NCBI GenBank assembly: GCA_038501785.1
Contig: JBAMJR010000039.1
Location: forward strand, 7,354,501 to 7,418,500
DNA from: Myoxocephalus aenaeus
Taxonomy: Eukaryota; Chordata; Actinopteri; Perciformes; Cottidae
Length of the DNA stretch: 64,000 bases
Reading direction: 5' to 3'
Below the pieces are notes generated by a model. The model worked only from the letters and a program-made list of their open reading frames with translations, searched no databases and was not told the origin of the DNA. Numbering within the stretch: position 1 is the first letter of the stretch; each line of letters begins with the position of its first letter. The position numbers and the translations under genes are program-made. This document shows positions 37,601 to 64,000 of this stretch, one piece after another.

Positions 37601-39973
37601 TTTCTTTCAGGTGCCAAAGAAGTCCTGTTGGTTATCGGCGGGTTTGGCAGCCAGCAATCGCCAATAGATATAGTTGAGAAATATGATCCGAAAACACAGG
37701 AATGGAGCTCCCTTCCTGTAAGTATTGAATATTACAAAGAGAGCATTGTGATGTGTTTTTTTTTTTTATCCCAGCGGGTTTGGCTAATACAGACAGGTAT
37801 GTCTTCAATAGAACATTGCACGGAAAAGGCGTTATGTCGCCACGGTGTCTCTCCACGACCGAGTGTATGTGATCGGAGGCTACGATGGCCGGTCGAGGCT
37901 CAGCTCCGTGGAGTGCCTGGACTACACGGCGGACGAGGACGGGGTTTGGTACACCGTCGCCACCATGAACGTGCGGCGTGGCCTCGCTGGAGCCACGACA
38001 CTCGGAGGTGAGCGTGTTTCTGTATGACTCGCGCCTTCAGCGACGGTTTCCTGCCTGTGAATGATTTCTAATCTCTCAGAATGGTACATAATATATTGTT
38101 TGTGCCTCGTTCGACTCTTCACAGACATGATCTATGTTGCCGGTGGCTTCGATGGCAGCCGGCGTCACACCAGCATGGAGCGATACGACCCAAACATTGA
38201 CCAGTGGAGCATGCTGGGAGATATGCAGACAGCTAGAGAAGGAGCTGGTCTAGTGGTGGCCAGTGGACTTATATACTGTCTAGGTATGGACAGATCATCC
38301 TTTATTATTTATTATCTTTTATTTATGATTATTATTGTTATCAATCAATTCATTTTCTAAACTAACCTATCATTCGTTTTGTCTATAAGACAAAACGAAT
38401 GATAGGTTAGTTTAGAAAATGAATTGAATTGAACCTAAGGAAATTGAGCATATTATATATGCTAAATTTCCTTAGGTGTAGGATTAATTCACTTTGCGTA
38501 TTTTGTTTTACCAATATTCCAAAACCCAAATATATTTAATTCACTATCGCATAAGACAAAGAAAAGCAGAAAATACTAACAAATGTAGGTGGGAATGTTT
38601 GGCCTTTTTGCTTAACAAATTGAGCCAATCTGTCAATCGACGTGTTGATTACGCTTCCTTGTATTTCCTCATAGGTGGATATGATGGACTAAATATCTTG
38701 AATTCAGTGGAGCGGTATGACCCGCACACGGGACACTGGACAAGTGTTACACCTATGGCCACCAAGCGGTCAGGTAGGTAAGAAAACAGAATGCAGCCAA
38801 ATATCCTATCTCGCTGTGTGTGTTCCTTTTTATCTGAGACCTTCCTACTGCTTTCAGGCGCTGGTGTGGCTTTACTCAACGACCACATCTACGTCGTGGG
38901 AGGCTTTGATGGTGTTTCACACCTCGACTCTGTTGAGGTCTACAACATCAGAACAGACTATTGGACCACTGTAGCCAGTATGACGACGCCTCGATGTTAC
39001 GTAGGCGCAACCGTCCTCAGAGGACGTCTCTACGCCATCGCCGGGTAAGAAAGAATGTCCCTCTTTCTGTGCCATTGGGTTCAAAGGATAGCGTTTAATG
39101 TTTTCAAGTTATTCTCAGCATATGAGATATATATCTCAGGAATGTTGAGAGACTTCTTGGTAATCATTCCTTCTCTCCACACTGGCCCTGAATGATACCC
39201 TCGGAGCAACATGACTGCACTGTAGCAAATCAGGAATGAAATCCACGTGCCAAAATATATCCTGAGCCAAATCAAGTGCAGCTTTATTGCCGGTATTTTG
39301 CCACGGCAATTCAACTTGCAGGATGATCTTTACACCACCGGCGGAGCAACACGGTCCAGGGGGAACACAACAAGGGAATTTTGTGCTCGACAAAACAATT
39401 GAACAAAACAATTTGAAAGATCCTCACTTAATTTGTCTTAACTCGCATCAGCTTCAGATACACTTTTGAATATATTTCTGCCCTTTGGGATTTTGTCCCA
39501 TATCACTTGCATTGAAAGCTCTTTAGAAACGCAGCTCTAAGTGGCCAGTATTATCGACAGGAAAAATGATTACAGCGAGCAGAACCTGTTCCAGTGTCCA
39601 AATGAGCACTTCATTATTATTTCAAGACAGATTTAATACAACTGTGACCCTCTCCCTTAAGATGTTTAACGCTGAAATGAATTGCAAATGTATTCCAACA
39701 CTTTTATGTTATCCTCTTATTATCCGATAACTCATCACGTTTATCTGGATACCTACAATTGAGGCACATTATTCTCGGCTGAGCGGCGCTGATTATCGCG
39801 GTTTTAAAAACTCTCAGTTCATCTCTGTCTGTCTCTCTGTCTCCAGATACGATGGGAACTCTCTCCTCAGCAGTATTGAATGTTACGACCCGGTCATCGA
39901 CTCCTGGGAGGTCGTCACGTCGATGGCGACGCAGCGATGCGACGCAGGCGTCTGTGTTCTACGAGAAAAATGA
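34697..39973 (+). CDS. klhl12: Kelch-like protein 12 (CUL3 adaptor)
   Basis: KLHL12 is the substrate adaptor of a CUL3 ubiquitin ligase that mono-ubiquitinates SEC31 to enlarge COPII coats, and it targets Dishevelled in Wnt signalling. Coding exons are 34697-34879, 35460-35613, 36155-36372, 37127-37276, 37392-37506, 37611-37717, 37812-38007, 38125-38283, 38675-38773, 38858-39044 and 39847-39973. They sum to 1695 nt (564 aa), equal to human KLHL12 counted from MAPKDIM. The BTB domain spans about residues 24-125 ([20 protein letters not shown]), followed by BACK to about 230. Six kelch blades run from about 275 to the end, with repeated GG-YD and GG-FD motifs such as [15 protein letters not shown]. 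The last codons are CVLREK. Every splice phase closes. The first coding exon begins after a splice acceptor at 34652, so at least one 5' UTR exon lies upstream. Confidence 0.96.
38346..38426. repeat. 39-bp-arm perfect inverted repeat in a klhl12 intron
   Basis: The left arm 38346-38384 starts CAATTCATTTTCTAAACTAA. The right arm 38388-38426 is its exact reverse complement, separated only by ATA. It lies in the intron between coding exons 8 and 9, 62 bases after exon 8. Such a perfect 39-bp stem would form a strong RNA hairpin in the pre-mRNA. Confidence 0.95.
38434..38476. repeat. 20-bp-arm inverted repeat next to the larger hairpin
   Basis: The left arm 38434-38453 (CCTAAGGAAATTGAGCATAT) and right arm 38457-38476 are reverse complements with one mismatch and a 3-base spacer. 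It starts eight bases after the 39-bp-arm palindrome. Confidence 0.95.
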
Positions 39974-42864
39974 TCTCTGCCAAGAACCACAAGAGGAAAA
40001 GCAGACGGGAGGACAGGCAGCTAGACTTTGCTAAAATACCACTAAAACGGAGCCAAACAAAGGGAGATGTTTGTTCGCCAGTATGCAAACGGTTACTCTC
40101 AAAAAAGAATTGGCGCAGCCGTTTTGGCCGCCTTATCTAATGGACGGTCAACCCTTCGACAGTCGGACTGTGCAACAGAGGTCGGGGTAGAGTTCACCTC
40201 CGACGAGCCCATCACCACCTGCATGACTCTTCGGTGATACTTGTTGCTGTCGTTACCTGTGAGATTATTTTTTCAGTTTGTCTTCAAAGTGCAATATATT
40301 TCTACTCATCATAAAACAGAAAAAGATGGAGTTGATTTTGACTCCGGTTGCTGCTATATGCCTTATGACTTTGGCCTACATCAAACAGTGGACATCCGTG
40401 TTGCCTCCCATTTGACTTTGATGACAGTGACAGTGCATTGGCTTCTTATCGAGTGTACTCATTTGGCATTTGCGAGGTCATTAATGGGTCAGTAATTCAA
40501 CCCTTTTTTGTAATTCCTTCTGTAAACAGTGCTTTTAGATTCAAATTGCTTTCATACAGAAGGTTTAATACTTATTGTTGCTCTCAAAATATATATATTT
40601 AGAGATTAATATAGTTTTTTCGAAAATGACTGAATTGTACTAGTTGACTTTGACTATTTTGTCCCTAAAAAATCACAACGGAATAAGTATGAGGTGCATG
40701 TGATTTTTATTGAAATGTTTTCTTCCTCCACTTATACATCTGGAAATGTACACGTAGGACACAAAGTCCTCACATCATTGTTGCCTGGGAAGTGAATAAA
40801 CACACTGAGAACTGACGCGTTTCATCCTCTCGGTCTGTAAACAATGTAATAAGTGATGCAGAGAGACAAAACGCTGTATGTTCGCTTCACACGTCGTCAG
40901 CTGAGTCGGTGGCATCACCATCACCACCAGACGAGCTGCTCGAAGCAGCAGATTCAACCAACTAAACAAGGTAGACATTTCCATTTTAAGAAACCGTGAA
41001 AACTGCCACCTAATTACTAATTGGCCTTCTTACAATGGCTATTTGACACCATGTGGTTGATAATTGTGCTCAACTATTGAAATTAAATGCAATGAAATTT
41101 GGTAGAAACATTAATATTCCCTTCAGAATGAACTCAAATAACTGTTGTGATCCTCTGACGTTTCATCCAGCACATCAGATCACATTTTTTGAATTTTTCC
41201 AACACTTTTTGTGCTTCCTCGTTGACAGCACAAATGACCACAGTGTTCCCATTCTGTTTTTGACTCTTTTTGTTGTTGTAAGTAAGAAAAGGCCATAACG
41301 ATGTAAATTCCAAAAAATAACTAAATTATGTGTCGTACCATAAAAATAAATCTAAAAAAAGATTTTGGATTTATGACTATAGAGACTAGTATCGGCCTGC
41401 GATCGACTGGCGACAGGGTAAGCGGTTCGGATCATGGATGGATGGATGGATGGATGGACTCTAATATCAGAATTTCACCAATCTAATTTTAGTCACTTCT
41501 TTTTTTAACCTGACTTGAATTTTTATTGTATTCACTTTTTTTCATTTATTGAAAAGCCTTCACAACTTTGATTTGAATTGATTGGCATAAAATGTACCTC
41601 AATTTGCATGTAGTCATGGTGCCAAGAGAATCCATCCTAAAGACTTTGGTTATCCTCTAGTGCCATCATCAGGTCAAAATGTAAATGTGTTGAATATGTC
41701 GATGTCTAAATACCTGCAAAATTAATGGCATTCCCATCAACCACAGCTGTACTTTGTGTAATAGCATACCCACCGCTAAGATGCTTTATGTCATCACTTC
41801 TCAACCACTGGTTGGCATCAAAGTGCCATCTAGTGGGCAACGGAGGTACTGCCAAGTGGTTAGATTAAAAATACAATTTAAAAAAGCTAGTTATCTAAAT
41901 GTGCTTAAGAATTAACGTAAATATAAAAATAGTACAAATTGCTACAGTTAGCTCGCTAACGTTCCCCGGGTTAAGTGACACAAAAAGCGCCATTCAAAGC
42001 TTCAAAATGTGTGGTGAAGAAATATGACTCTGAAATTTGGATTCGTAATGGCAGGCAGTGATGGGTTAGAATATTGATTTTTTATATGTATTATTAAAGC
42101 TGACAGTGTCATAAGACATATTTACAGCCCAGTTCATTTTTTTGTGTGATTTTATTTGAGAAGGTGGTCCTCAGAAGGTTTTTTTTAACAATCAGAAGGG
42201 GGCCTTAAGTAACAAAAGAATGCTTTACATACACATTATACCTGTTTTACAGCATGTTAGTGTTTAGCTCAAATCACCGCTGTGCCTAATTCCAGTCTCA
42301 CAGAGCTGCTGGTACTGGAGACTGAAGTTCACATTCTTTATTCTTGTCAGAAGCAGTTCAGCGGAGCAGTGTAATTTAGATGTCTGGCTCTCTCTTTATT
42401 GGACACTTATTGGTCACAATTGATTTTGTGAACCCGAACAACAAATCCTCTACCAACTCCAGAGAGAAATATCTGTCTCTTTAGCTCTAAAACGATCCAC
42501 TTTGTTTACCAGCTAGTTTCTAGTTATTGCACAGTGTTTATATTAACATCATTGGAGCCTTTCTTTGCTTCCATGTGCATTTTTTTTTATCTTGTTTGTA
42601 ATAACTTTTCACTGCACACATCTACACAACCATGACCTTTTATGTTCAACAGCATTTTACAATTTAAGAAGTAAAAAAGTTTCTAACTTAAAAAATATGA
42701 AGGGAAAAAAAAAGTATCATTATTATTCTGATTCATTCAGGTTTATGTTTGCAATATATGGCTGTGCTTACAAACCATTCAGGTTTTTGTACCACAATGC
42801 TTGTTTCACAATATGTTTTATGTTAAAAACTTAACTTCCATCTGTTGTGTTTCTTTCTGTCCAG
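39974..42864. other. klhl12 3' UTR and intergenic DNA
   Basis: The klhl12 3' UTR begins here. The first clear AATAAA on the plus strand is at 40795-40800 and is a candidate poly(A) signal. A (GATG)n tail after AGGGTAAGCGGTTCGGATCA at about 41388-41460 looks like the end of a dispersed repeat. Nothing else with coding potential was found. Confidence 0.6.
41388..41460 (+). repeat. Repeat fragment with (GATG)n tail
   Basis: The fragment GCCTGCGATCGACTGGCGAC followed by AGGGTAAGCGGTTCGGATCA runs into five GATG units. This GACTGGCGAC/AAGCGGTT signature ending in GATG repeats is familiar as a 3' fragment of a dispersed fish retroposon. Confidence 0.55.
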
Positions 42865-43454
42865 AGAGAGTGCATCTCAGTCCATGTGGGCCGGGCAGCA
42901 GTCCAGACAGGAAACGCCTGCTGGGAGCTCTTCTGCCTCGAGCATGGCGTCGGCCCTGATGGCGACTTCCTGGACAGTCCTGCAGCCTCGTCACGGCCAG
43001 TACACGGCGTGCTGCATGCTGCACCGAGGTGATGTCGTCCCTTAGGATGTAAACGCTGCCATTGCAGATATAAGAAAACAAACGTTCCATTCAATTTGTC
43101 GATTGGTGCCCAACTGGGTACCAATCGAGTAACCTCATGAAGGTAGGAAGTGCCGCTTGACATTTTTCATCTTTCTGATCATTCTCTTCGTCCCAACAGG
43201 TTGGAACTAACTACCAGCCACCCACTGTAGTTCCTGGTGGAGACCTGGCCAAGGTCCAGAGGGCTGTGTGCATGCTGAGCAACACCACTGCTATTGCAGA
43301 GGCCTGGGCTCGGCTTGACCACAAGTTTGATCTGATGTACGCTAAGCGTGCCTTTGTTCACTGGTATGTGGGTGAGGGTATGGAGGAGGGAGAGACGAAA
43401 GCCAGTGAAGACATGGCCTGTCTTGAAAAGGATTACAAGGATTGGGTCGAATGA
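42865..43454 (+). pseudogene. Internally deleted alpha-tubulin pseudogene
   Basis: After a splice-acceptor-like TCTGTCCAG, sequence from 42865 encodes [20 protein letters not shown], the start of alpha-tubulin exon 2; the initiator Met is normally on a separate exon. Near 42960-42985 the frame jumps to the late part of the protein. [19 protein letters not shown] is then followed by an in-frame TAG (43043-43045) and DVNAAIADI, and after a further frameshift by QFVDWCPTG. About 270 residues of the GTPase core are missing. A 75-base intron-like block (43125-43199) ends in CAACAG. The last segment, 43200-43454, is an open frame [20 protein letters not shown] through [12 protein letters not shown] to a TGA. 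The kept intron and acceptor argue for a duplicated gene rather than a retrocopy. Confidence 0.9.
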
Positions 43455-43914
43455 GCCCTGATTCTGAAAATGACGACGAAGGCCAAGATTACTGAACCTT
43501 GTGAGGCTGTGACAAATATTGTATCCTGTACTGAGGCGATAACGATTTTATATCTGTTCTGTGTATCTTCTAAACTAAAGTTAACCCAATAATCTTTCTC
43601 ACTGCCAGGTTTTTTAATACAGCTTTAGATTAAGTTTGTCGTGAAACTTGTTCGGGATGCAGGATGTTATAGGTGTCAGAGACGGCACTCTGTCACCACC
43701 ACGTCCCCATTACAAATCCATTCGGGGAACATAAGTCTGAAAGTATATATTCAGTGGAAGAAATACAAAATAAATACTTCATCTAAGAAATACAGTTTAG
43801 CTTAGTTTAGTTTAGTGAGATGAAGGGCTGCAGGTAACGTATATCTACAAAATGTTGAGGATAACAAGTTTTGATTTGAAGACAGCATTGATGGGGGACC
43901 AAAGTAACAAAGTA

Positions 43915-44280
43915 CTGTTGTATACATTTGATGTATTTGTGCTTTACTTGAATAAATCCATTTAATGCTACTTTATACTTCTACTCCACTACATTTCAGA
44001 GGAAAATATTATAAGTTTTACTTCCCTACATTTCTAATGGTTACTACTTTTCAGATTATAATTTGACATTATAATTATATGATCATTTATTAAATATGAT
44101 GCCCAACAGTATGTAACTAAATTACAACATTAATTTCTTACATATTAATTCATAAATAATAAAACAATAACACTGGCAGAGGCCGTTCTGCATGTTGAGT
44201 ACTTTTACTTTGTACATTCTGTTGCTAAAATATATAAATCAAATTACGAAAGAAGGAATTTGACTTGTAATTAAGTATTT
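43915..44280 (+). repeat. Dispersed fish repeat, ACTTCTACTCCACTACATTT type
   Basis: It contains ATACTTCTACTCCACTACAT followed by TTCAGAGGAAAATATTATAA and later TGAGTACTTTTACTTTGTAC. This is the usual sequence of a common percomorph repeat, probably the other end of the GTCCTGCATTCAAAA family. Confidence 0.6.
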
Positions 44281-44896
44281 TTGCTGTGGGATATTGCTAT
44301 GTTTACTTTGCTTACTACTAAGTAGGTAATTTGATATATTATATTTATATTACATATACAAAAATGTACTAAAATTATGAGCGCTTCCAAGTCTCCCATA
44401 CGTAGTTTTATGACCCTGAACTATATAACACATATTTATGTTTGAGGACGTTTTCTTTGCATGACATCAGCTGGCAGAGTGCCTGAGGTTGTGCAGCAGC
44501 AGATGTTATAGAACCAAGAGAGGCATCCAATCAAACTGCACAGACTGCCTATTTAAACAACGAGTCCCGGCGGCCGTGAAGGTGTCACCTGAACATATTC
44601 ATCCGCGTGTAAAGTGTAAACAGTAGACATTCTACAAAGAAGAGATTTGTGTCACAGATTATCATTTACTATTCCTTAACAGTACGGTGCGAGAAATTGT
44701 TTGTAATATTTTCATAATTATGTGCAATGAATTTTTCTGCGATGGTGAAGTGGAAAATATCAAGAATCTCGAATATAATCTTCACTAGATGAAGATTTTA
44801 GGCTGCAGCATGTAGAGCTGACGTCGCTTTATATGCGATGGACACATTTGTGGGTTTTATTAGACAGAGCACATTTCAGTTTGTATACTCTTTCAG

Positions 44897-44966
44897 GCTT
44901 TGAGCGGTAGTGAACATTTACTCACTTACTCGCTTTGAGCGGTAGATGTACATTTACTCACTTAGT
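44897..44966. repeat. Imperfect tandem duplication, unit about 35 bp
   Basis: GCTTTGAGCGGTAGTGAACA and GCTTTGAGCGGTAGATGTAC each continue into CATTTACTCACTTA. The two copies are adjacent and differ by a few bases. Confidence 0.8.
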
Positions 44967-45661
44967 CTAAACTCAATTTTGAGAATTTCTATTTTATGCT
45001 ATTGTATTTTCATTCAGATATTAAGTTGATATGGTTATATATTTCTTTGAATTGTAAACTCCAATTATAGTTCTAATTATTCCACAAGTTAACTTTGTGC
45101 TTTATTTCTCTATCAGATTTTTTAGCATACTGTTTGCACATTTGGACACAAAGGAAGCCCATTCTGCTATATTAGGCTGAATCCATATGTCCAGATAGTG
45201 TGGTTACTAAAGTTTGAGGCTATACATGTTTTTTTTTATGATTTTATGAATAAAATCTTAAAAACATGATGTCTTTATATAAAATAGGGTGTAAACAAAT
45301 ATGCATTGCACTACAAGAGTGACAAAAACTGAGACTTAGGTTTAACATCAACTGATAAATCACTCCCACATCACTTAGAACTGTGTGGTGTCTAGTTTTT
45401 TCAGCGGACGTGCTCACTGCCTTGGAACATTCTCCTCACTTGTGCATGGAAGTGTGTGTATGTTTCTGTGTGTATGTGTATGCTACGTGTGTGTGTGTGC
45501 GTGTGTGTAAGCTGCCTCCTCTCGTGCTGTTGACGACGACTGCCACCGAGTCTGACCGTGAGCAAACGGGAATAAAAAATCACTCCGGGCGATCCGTAAC
45601 GCGGCGATACTTCTCGTGAGACCCGTCCAGTAAGAGTTACCAGCGGGTCGGTCCAAAAACG

Positions 45662-61088
<15,427 letters not shown>

Positions 61089-61626
61089 AGAGAAAGTAAA
61101 GAGGTCTGTGTGTCATCAGTCCGTTTATTCGAGCCACCAGTCTGGATATGTCACTGATCCTAAGCCCCCCACCCCACCTCCGTCTGTCCAACCCTTTTGT
61201 AACAACGGTGCTATCTCCTCTTTGACTTGTTGTCCAGAACTATAATGTTTAGTTATTTTTTGTATTTTTACTTATACATAGATATATATATATATACAGT
61301 ATATATAGATATATATATATATATATACAGTATATATATGTATTTCTTTCTTCTTATGAATTGTTTGTGGTTGTCTCAATGAAAAAAAAAATACACAGGA
61401 TGTGAAGTGTGCTGCATGGGATTCCATATCATCAGCGCAAAGGAGTCTTTAGAACTGTAAAGAGGGTAAATCAAGGGTTAATATTATCTTCTCTGGAACC
61501 TCCTTGCATGTTGAACCAGAGCTAAGGGGAAGGGAGTCACGGTTTTCATCGCCTATTGCCCCCCAAAATGACTATACGTTTCTTTGAAATCCAGTGTTTT
61601 AGTACATGCATCTTAATATAATTCTT

Positions 61627-61629
<3 letters not shown>

Positions 61630-61673
<44 letters not shown>
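61630..61673. repeat. Poly-T tract (44 T) in the kdm5b 3' UTR
   Basis: An uninterrupted run of 44 thymines lies about 540 bases after the kdm5b stop. It would be poly-U in the mRNA. It may be the reverse-orientation A-tail of a retroposon, but no body is recognisable beside it. Confidence 0.9.
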
Positions 61674-61674
<1 letters not shown>

Positions 61675-61912
61675 TAGAATAGGTTTATTTATCTGAGCAA
61701 TAATTTTTGTCCGAATCGACTTAAATGGCTTGATCTCCGCTGAGTTGTGTTGGTGCTTTAGCGATGGTGTGATGTACAGAGAGCTACACGGATGGATGGA
61801 TGGATTACAGCTGTGGTGATCGGCGATGACATGTTACCACCACGTCATGTAATGCGGATTGCTGTGGGGAGGACTTGGGGGTAGCTGAAGATGTTACAAG
61901 TTTATATTGTGG

Positions 61913-61918
61913 AATAAA
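61913..61918 (+). terminator. Candidate kdm5b poly(A) signal AATAAA
   Basis: AATAAA in the context GTGGAATAAAGCCC, 825 bases after the stop codon and followed by CTTTTTGTTC. A second AATAAA lies at 62094-62099. Confidence 0.55.
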
Positions 61919-62110
61919 GCCCTTTTTGTTCTATGAAGAAGTCCCATCATTTCACTTGAACACATGGAAGAAAGAAACCACTAGATGTCCTCGTAAACAT
62001 GATTTGATATGGAACACCGTTCTGAGTTTAGCTCTTTTATTGTTCTTTGTATCTAGTGTACATTCACCTGTTGGTAGTGTGTTGAAATACACAAATAAAA
62101 ATGCATAAAG

Positions 62111-64000
62111 GGGAGGGAACACTTACACGCAAAGACTTTGATTTCTTCCTGTGGGTGTCAACAGATACTGACAGTATCCGGAGAAAAACGGCAATGATCA
62201 TTTTATAAAACAAGTTTGAGGCTTCAACGTCTGTGAGATGCTCAACAAGAATCATTAACTTTAAAAGGTGTCTTGCTGAAAATATCAGAAGCTCAAGCTC
62301 AGCATGCTGTTAGGACAAGTTTGCTAAGACCTCAGCCATTGTCCTGCTCTTTAAAATTGAATGTAAGGACGAAGAGGACAACAGGAGATCCATAAGTCTG
62401 TGACCATAAAGTATCTGTGGTGATAAAAATACACCCATGGACTGCTATGTCCTGTTATGGAGCAGCTGAGACGGCCATTGAGTGCTGAAGAGCTGCAGAA
62501 TGACACAGGTCAGAAGTTTATATGTTTTTTCTTGTTACAGATAAGTGTTCAGATTTCATAACACGAAGACAAACATTGAGCAACTCCAGCCGGAACTGAA
62601 AAACACACTGAGCAAAGAAAGTGGCGTGTCAGTGAGATTTAAGTGAGTCAAATACATCCTGACAACAGATGATGGTTTTCCCCTTTCATCCAAACAGCCA
62701 CCAAACAAACAATGACGTCCAGTTTATGTAAAGTACTTTTTCATGGGAATGGAAATTAAGATGTGATTAATTAACCCAGTGTTACAAATGGACAAATCCA
62801 CATTTATAATACAGTCCACACGTTTCCTTTCCTTTTCCAACAGCTTCGAGTAAAGCTCGGGGAATGAAACGGCTCATGTTAGGACACATTAATTCACAGG
62901 AAGATTAATTATCCAAAGACAATTCAACACGTGTTTATCTTCAGGCAGCAGATAAACACGTGGGGGGATAATTACATTATTTAAGGTAATCTGTAGTTTG
63001 TATAATGGGGTCGAAGGACAGCATATCGGTGTTCATAGCGTGTGTTTGTATGTCGACAGCACGGAAACAGATGCTGTGTATTTTTCTATTTAAATAACTT
63101 ACGGCTGCCATTTATAACATCCATATCTGCCGTTTATGATGATGACTGTGGTAACAGCTCTTTAATTTGTTTGTTTTCAACAAGGGCAGGAACCTTTTGT
63201 TCGATGAACATTTCAGCACCGTCCCCAGGTCACAGTACATCTAATTATATTTGCAGTCCGAAATCATCTGAGGATGCACAGCAAGTCACAAAGTCCATAT
63301 TTAGCCAGCGTAATGAGGAAGATATGCAGTGAGAGTAACGCAGCTAATCCCTGCAGTCACTAGGCTCTCACCAGCTGGCTGTCTTGCTCTTTCATGTGGG
63401 CCTTTGTCATGCCAACAGAAACAGAAACAAGACAGACACACAATGGCATATGGAAATGATAAGTGGATAATCAACTGAAGAAAACATTTGGATACAACCA
63501 ATAATGTGACACACCTATATAAATTAAATGTGTCGCAGTGACAAAAGCAATAATAAGCATCAAGTGAAACTCCAACTCTACTCCTCTTGTATTAAGTCTG
63601 AACCAAACAACCCTGCTAATAGTTGGAAAGACATTTCACTCAAAGGCCACCATGTGAATTTCAGGTTGGCACTAGAGACCCCAAAAATATTTGTATGCCA
63701 ACCCACACAGTACTTGTTGAGATATTGTATGTGTTTCACCAGACAATTGAAGACTTTGACCTGCTGGTGACCCGAGATGAAAAGTCAGGGGATCAACAAA
63801 ATCTGTATAGGATTCATCCTCTGGGGACCACAAATGTCTTTACAGAACTTCATTGAATAGTTCAATCTTGACCAACAAAAGGTCATAAAATACAGTGGTG
63901 TTATCAATAAACGGATTGCTTGCAACTGTAATATAACTGTGCTTGAAGTTTCTGATGGCTCAATATTGAAAGGGAGACTTACTTTTCTCAGGTGTCCACA
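62111..64000. other. Intergenic DNA right of kdm5b
   Basis: No supported exon was found. A nested inverted repeat lies at 62906-62974. The rest is A/T-rich DNA with short featureless open frames. Confidence 0.65.
62906..62974. repeat. Nested inverted repeat (two stems)
   Basis: The inner arms CACGTGTTTATCT (62928-62940) and AGATAAACACGTG (62950-62962) are perfect. The outer arms TAATTATCC (62906-62914) and GGATAATTA (62966-62974) are also perfect. The inner arms carry CACGTG E-box cores. Confidence 0.9.

Larger units (their letters stand above)
43455..45400. other. Intergenic DNA between the tubulin pseudogene and kdm5b
   Basis: No coding signal was found. It includes a TTTAG-rich run at 43797-43818, a long diverged dispersed repeat (about 43915-44280) and an imperfect tandem duplication at 44897-44966. 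The right edge passes into the kdm5b promoter. Confidence 0.6.
61089..62110 (+). other. kdm5b 3' UTR
   Basis: This sequence follows the kdm5b stop. It holds a (TA)n-rich stretch (61275-61340), a 44-base poly-T tract (61630-61673) and candidate poly(A) signals AATAAA at 61913-61918 and 62094-62099. The first is followed by T/G-rich sequence and is the more likely end. Confidence 0.6.

Noticed and set aside
37741..37811. Earlier acceptor TTTATCCCAG (about 37774) for klhl12 exon 7
   Set aside because: It would put the exon out of frame with stops; the acceptor CTTCAATAG ending at 37811 gives the conserved [14 protein letters not shown] sequence.
43200..43454. A real short tubulin-tail gene
   Set aside because: It lacks its own start context and the tubulin core; with the upstream TAG and frameshift it is best read as the surviving last segment of a pseudogene.

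Overview
The window is vertebrate nuclear DNA, most likely from a ray-finned (teleost, probably percomorph) fish. The genes have many short phase-matched exons with GT-AG introns. Their products match human proteins almost residue for residue. The intergenic DNA carries long CA/TG microsatellites, a tRNA-derived SINE, LINE ORF2 scraps and short repeats that I recognise as typical of percomorph genomes. No prokaryotic, viral or CRISPR features were seen.

Layout: (1) 1-2615, intergenic DNA with one weak unassigned candidate exon pair. (2) 2616-5275, minus strand, ube2v1 (4 coding exons, 147 aa). (3) 9898-12229, minus strand, peds1/tmem189 (6 coding exons, 275 aa). (4) 14547-15464, plus strand, intronless cebpb (305 aa) preceded by an 8-codon upstream ORF. 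(5) 15465-27304, a long gene-free interval with repeats. (6) 27305-33038, minus strand, ptpn1/PTP1B (9 coding exons, 440 aa). (7) 34697-39973, plus strand, klhl12 (11 coding exons, 564 aa), head to head with ptpn1. (8) 42865-43454, a broken alpha-tubulin pseudogene. (9) 45662-61088, plus strand, kdm5b (28 coding exons, 1534 aa). (10) 61089-64000, kdm5b 3' UTR and intergenic DNA. Every exon set was joined by hand. In each case splice phases and total length close exactly on one open reading frame.

The genes do not form one pathway. Their order matters: ube2v1-peds1-cebpb-ptpn1 is the order of the human 20q13 block, and klhl12 and kdm5b are neighbours at human 1q32. Here the two blocks are fused. 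The alpha-tubulin remnant lies between klhl12 and kdm5b, where human has RABIF.

I saw no wholly new system. The strongest items are: the conserved cebpb upstream ORF and LAP/LIP start-codon layout; splice phases that would allow an in-frame peds1-ube2v1 (Kua-UEV) read-through; a GC-AG intron next to a weak-donor intron in ptpn1; a near-perfect 39-bp-arm hairpin pair in a klhl12 intron; and the alpha-tubulin pseudogene with an internal deletion but a recognisable intron.
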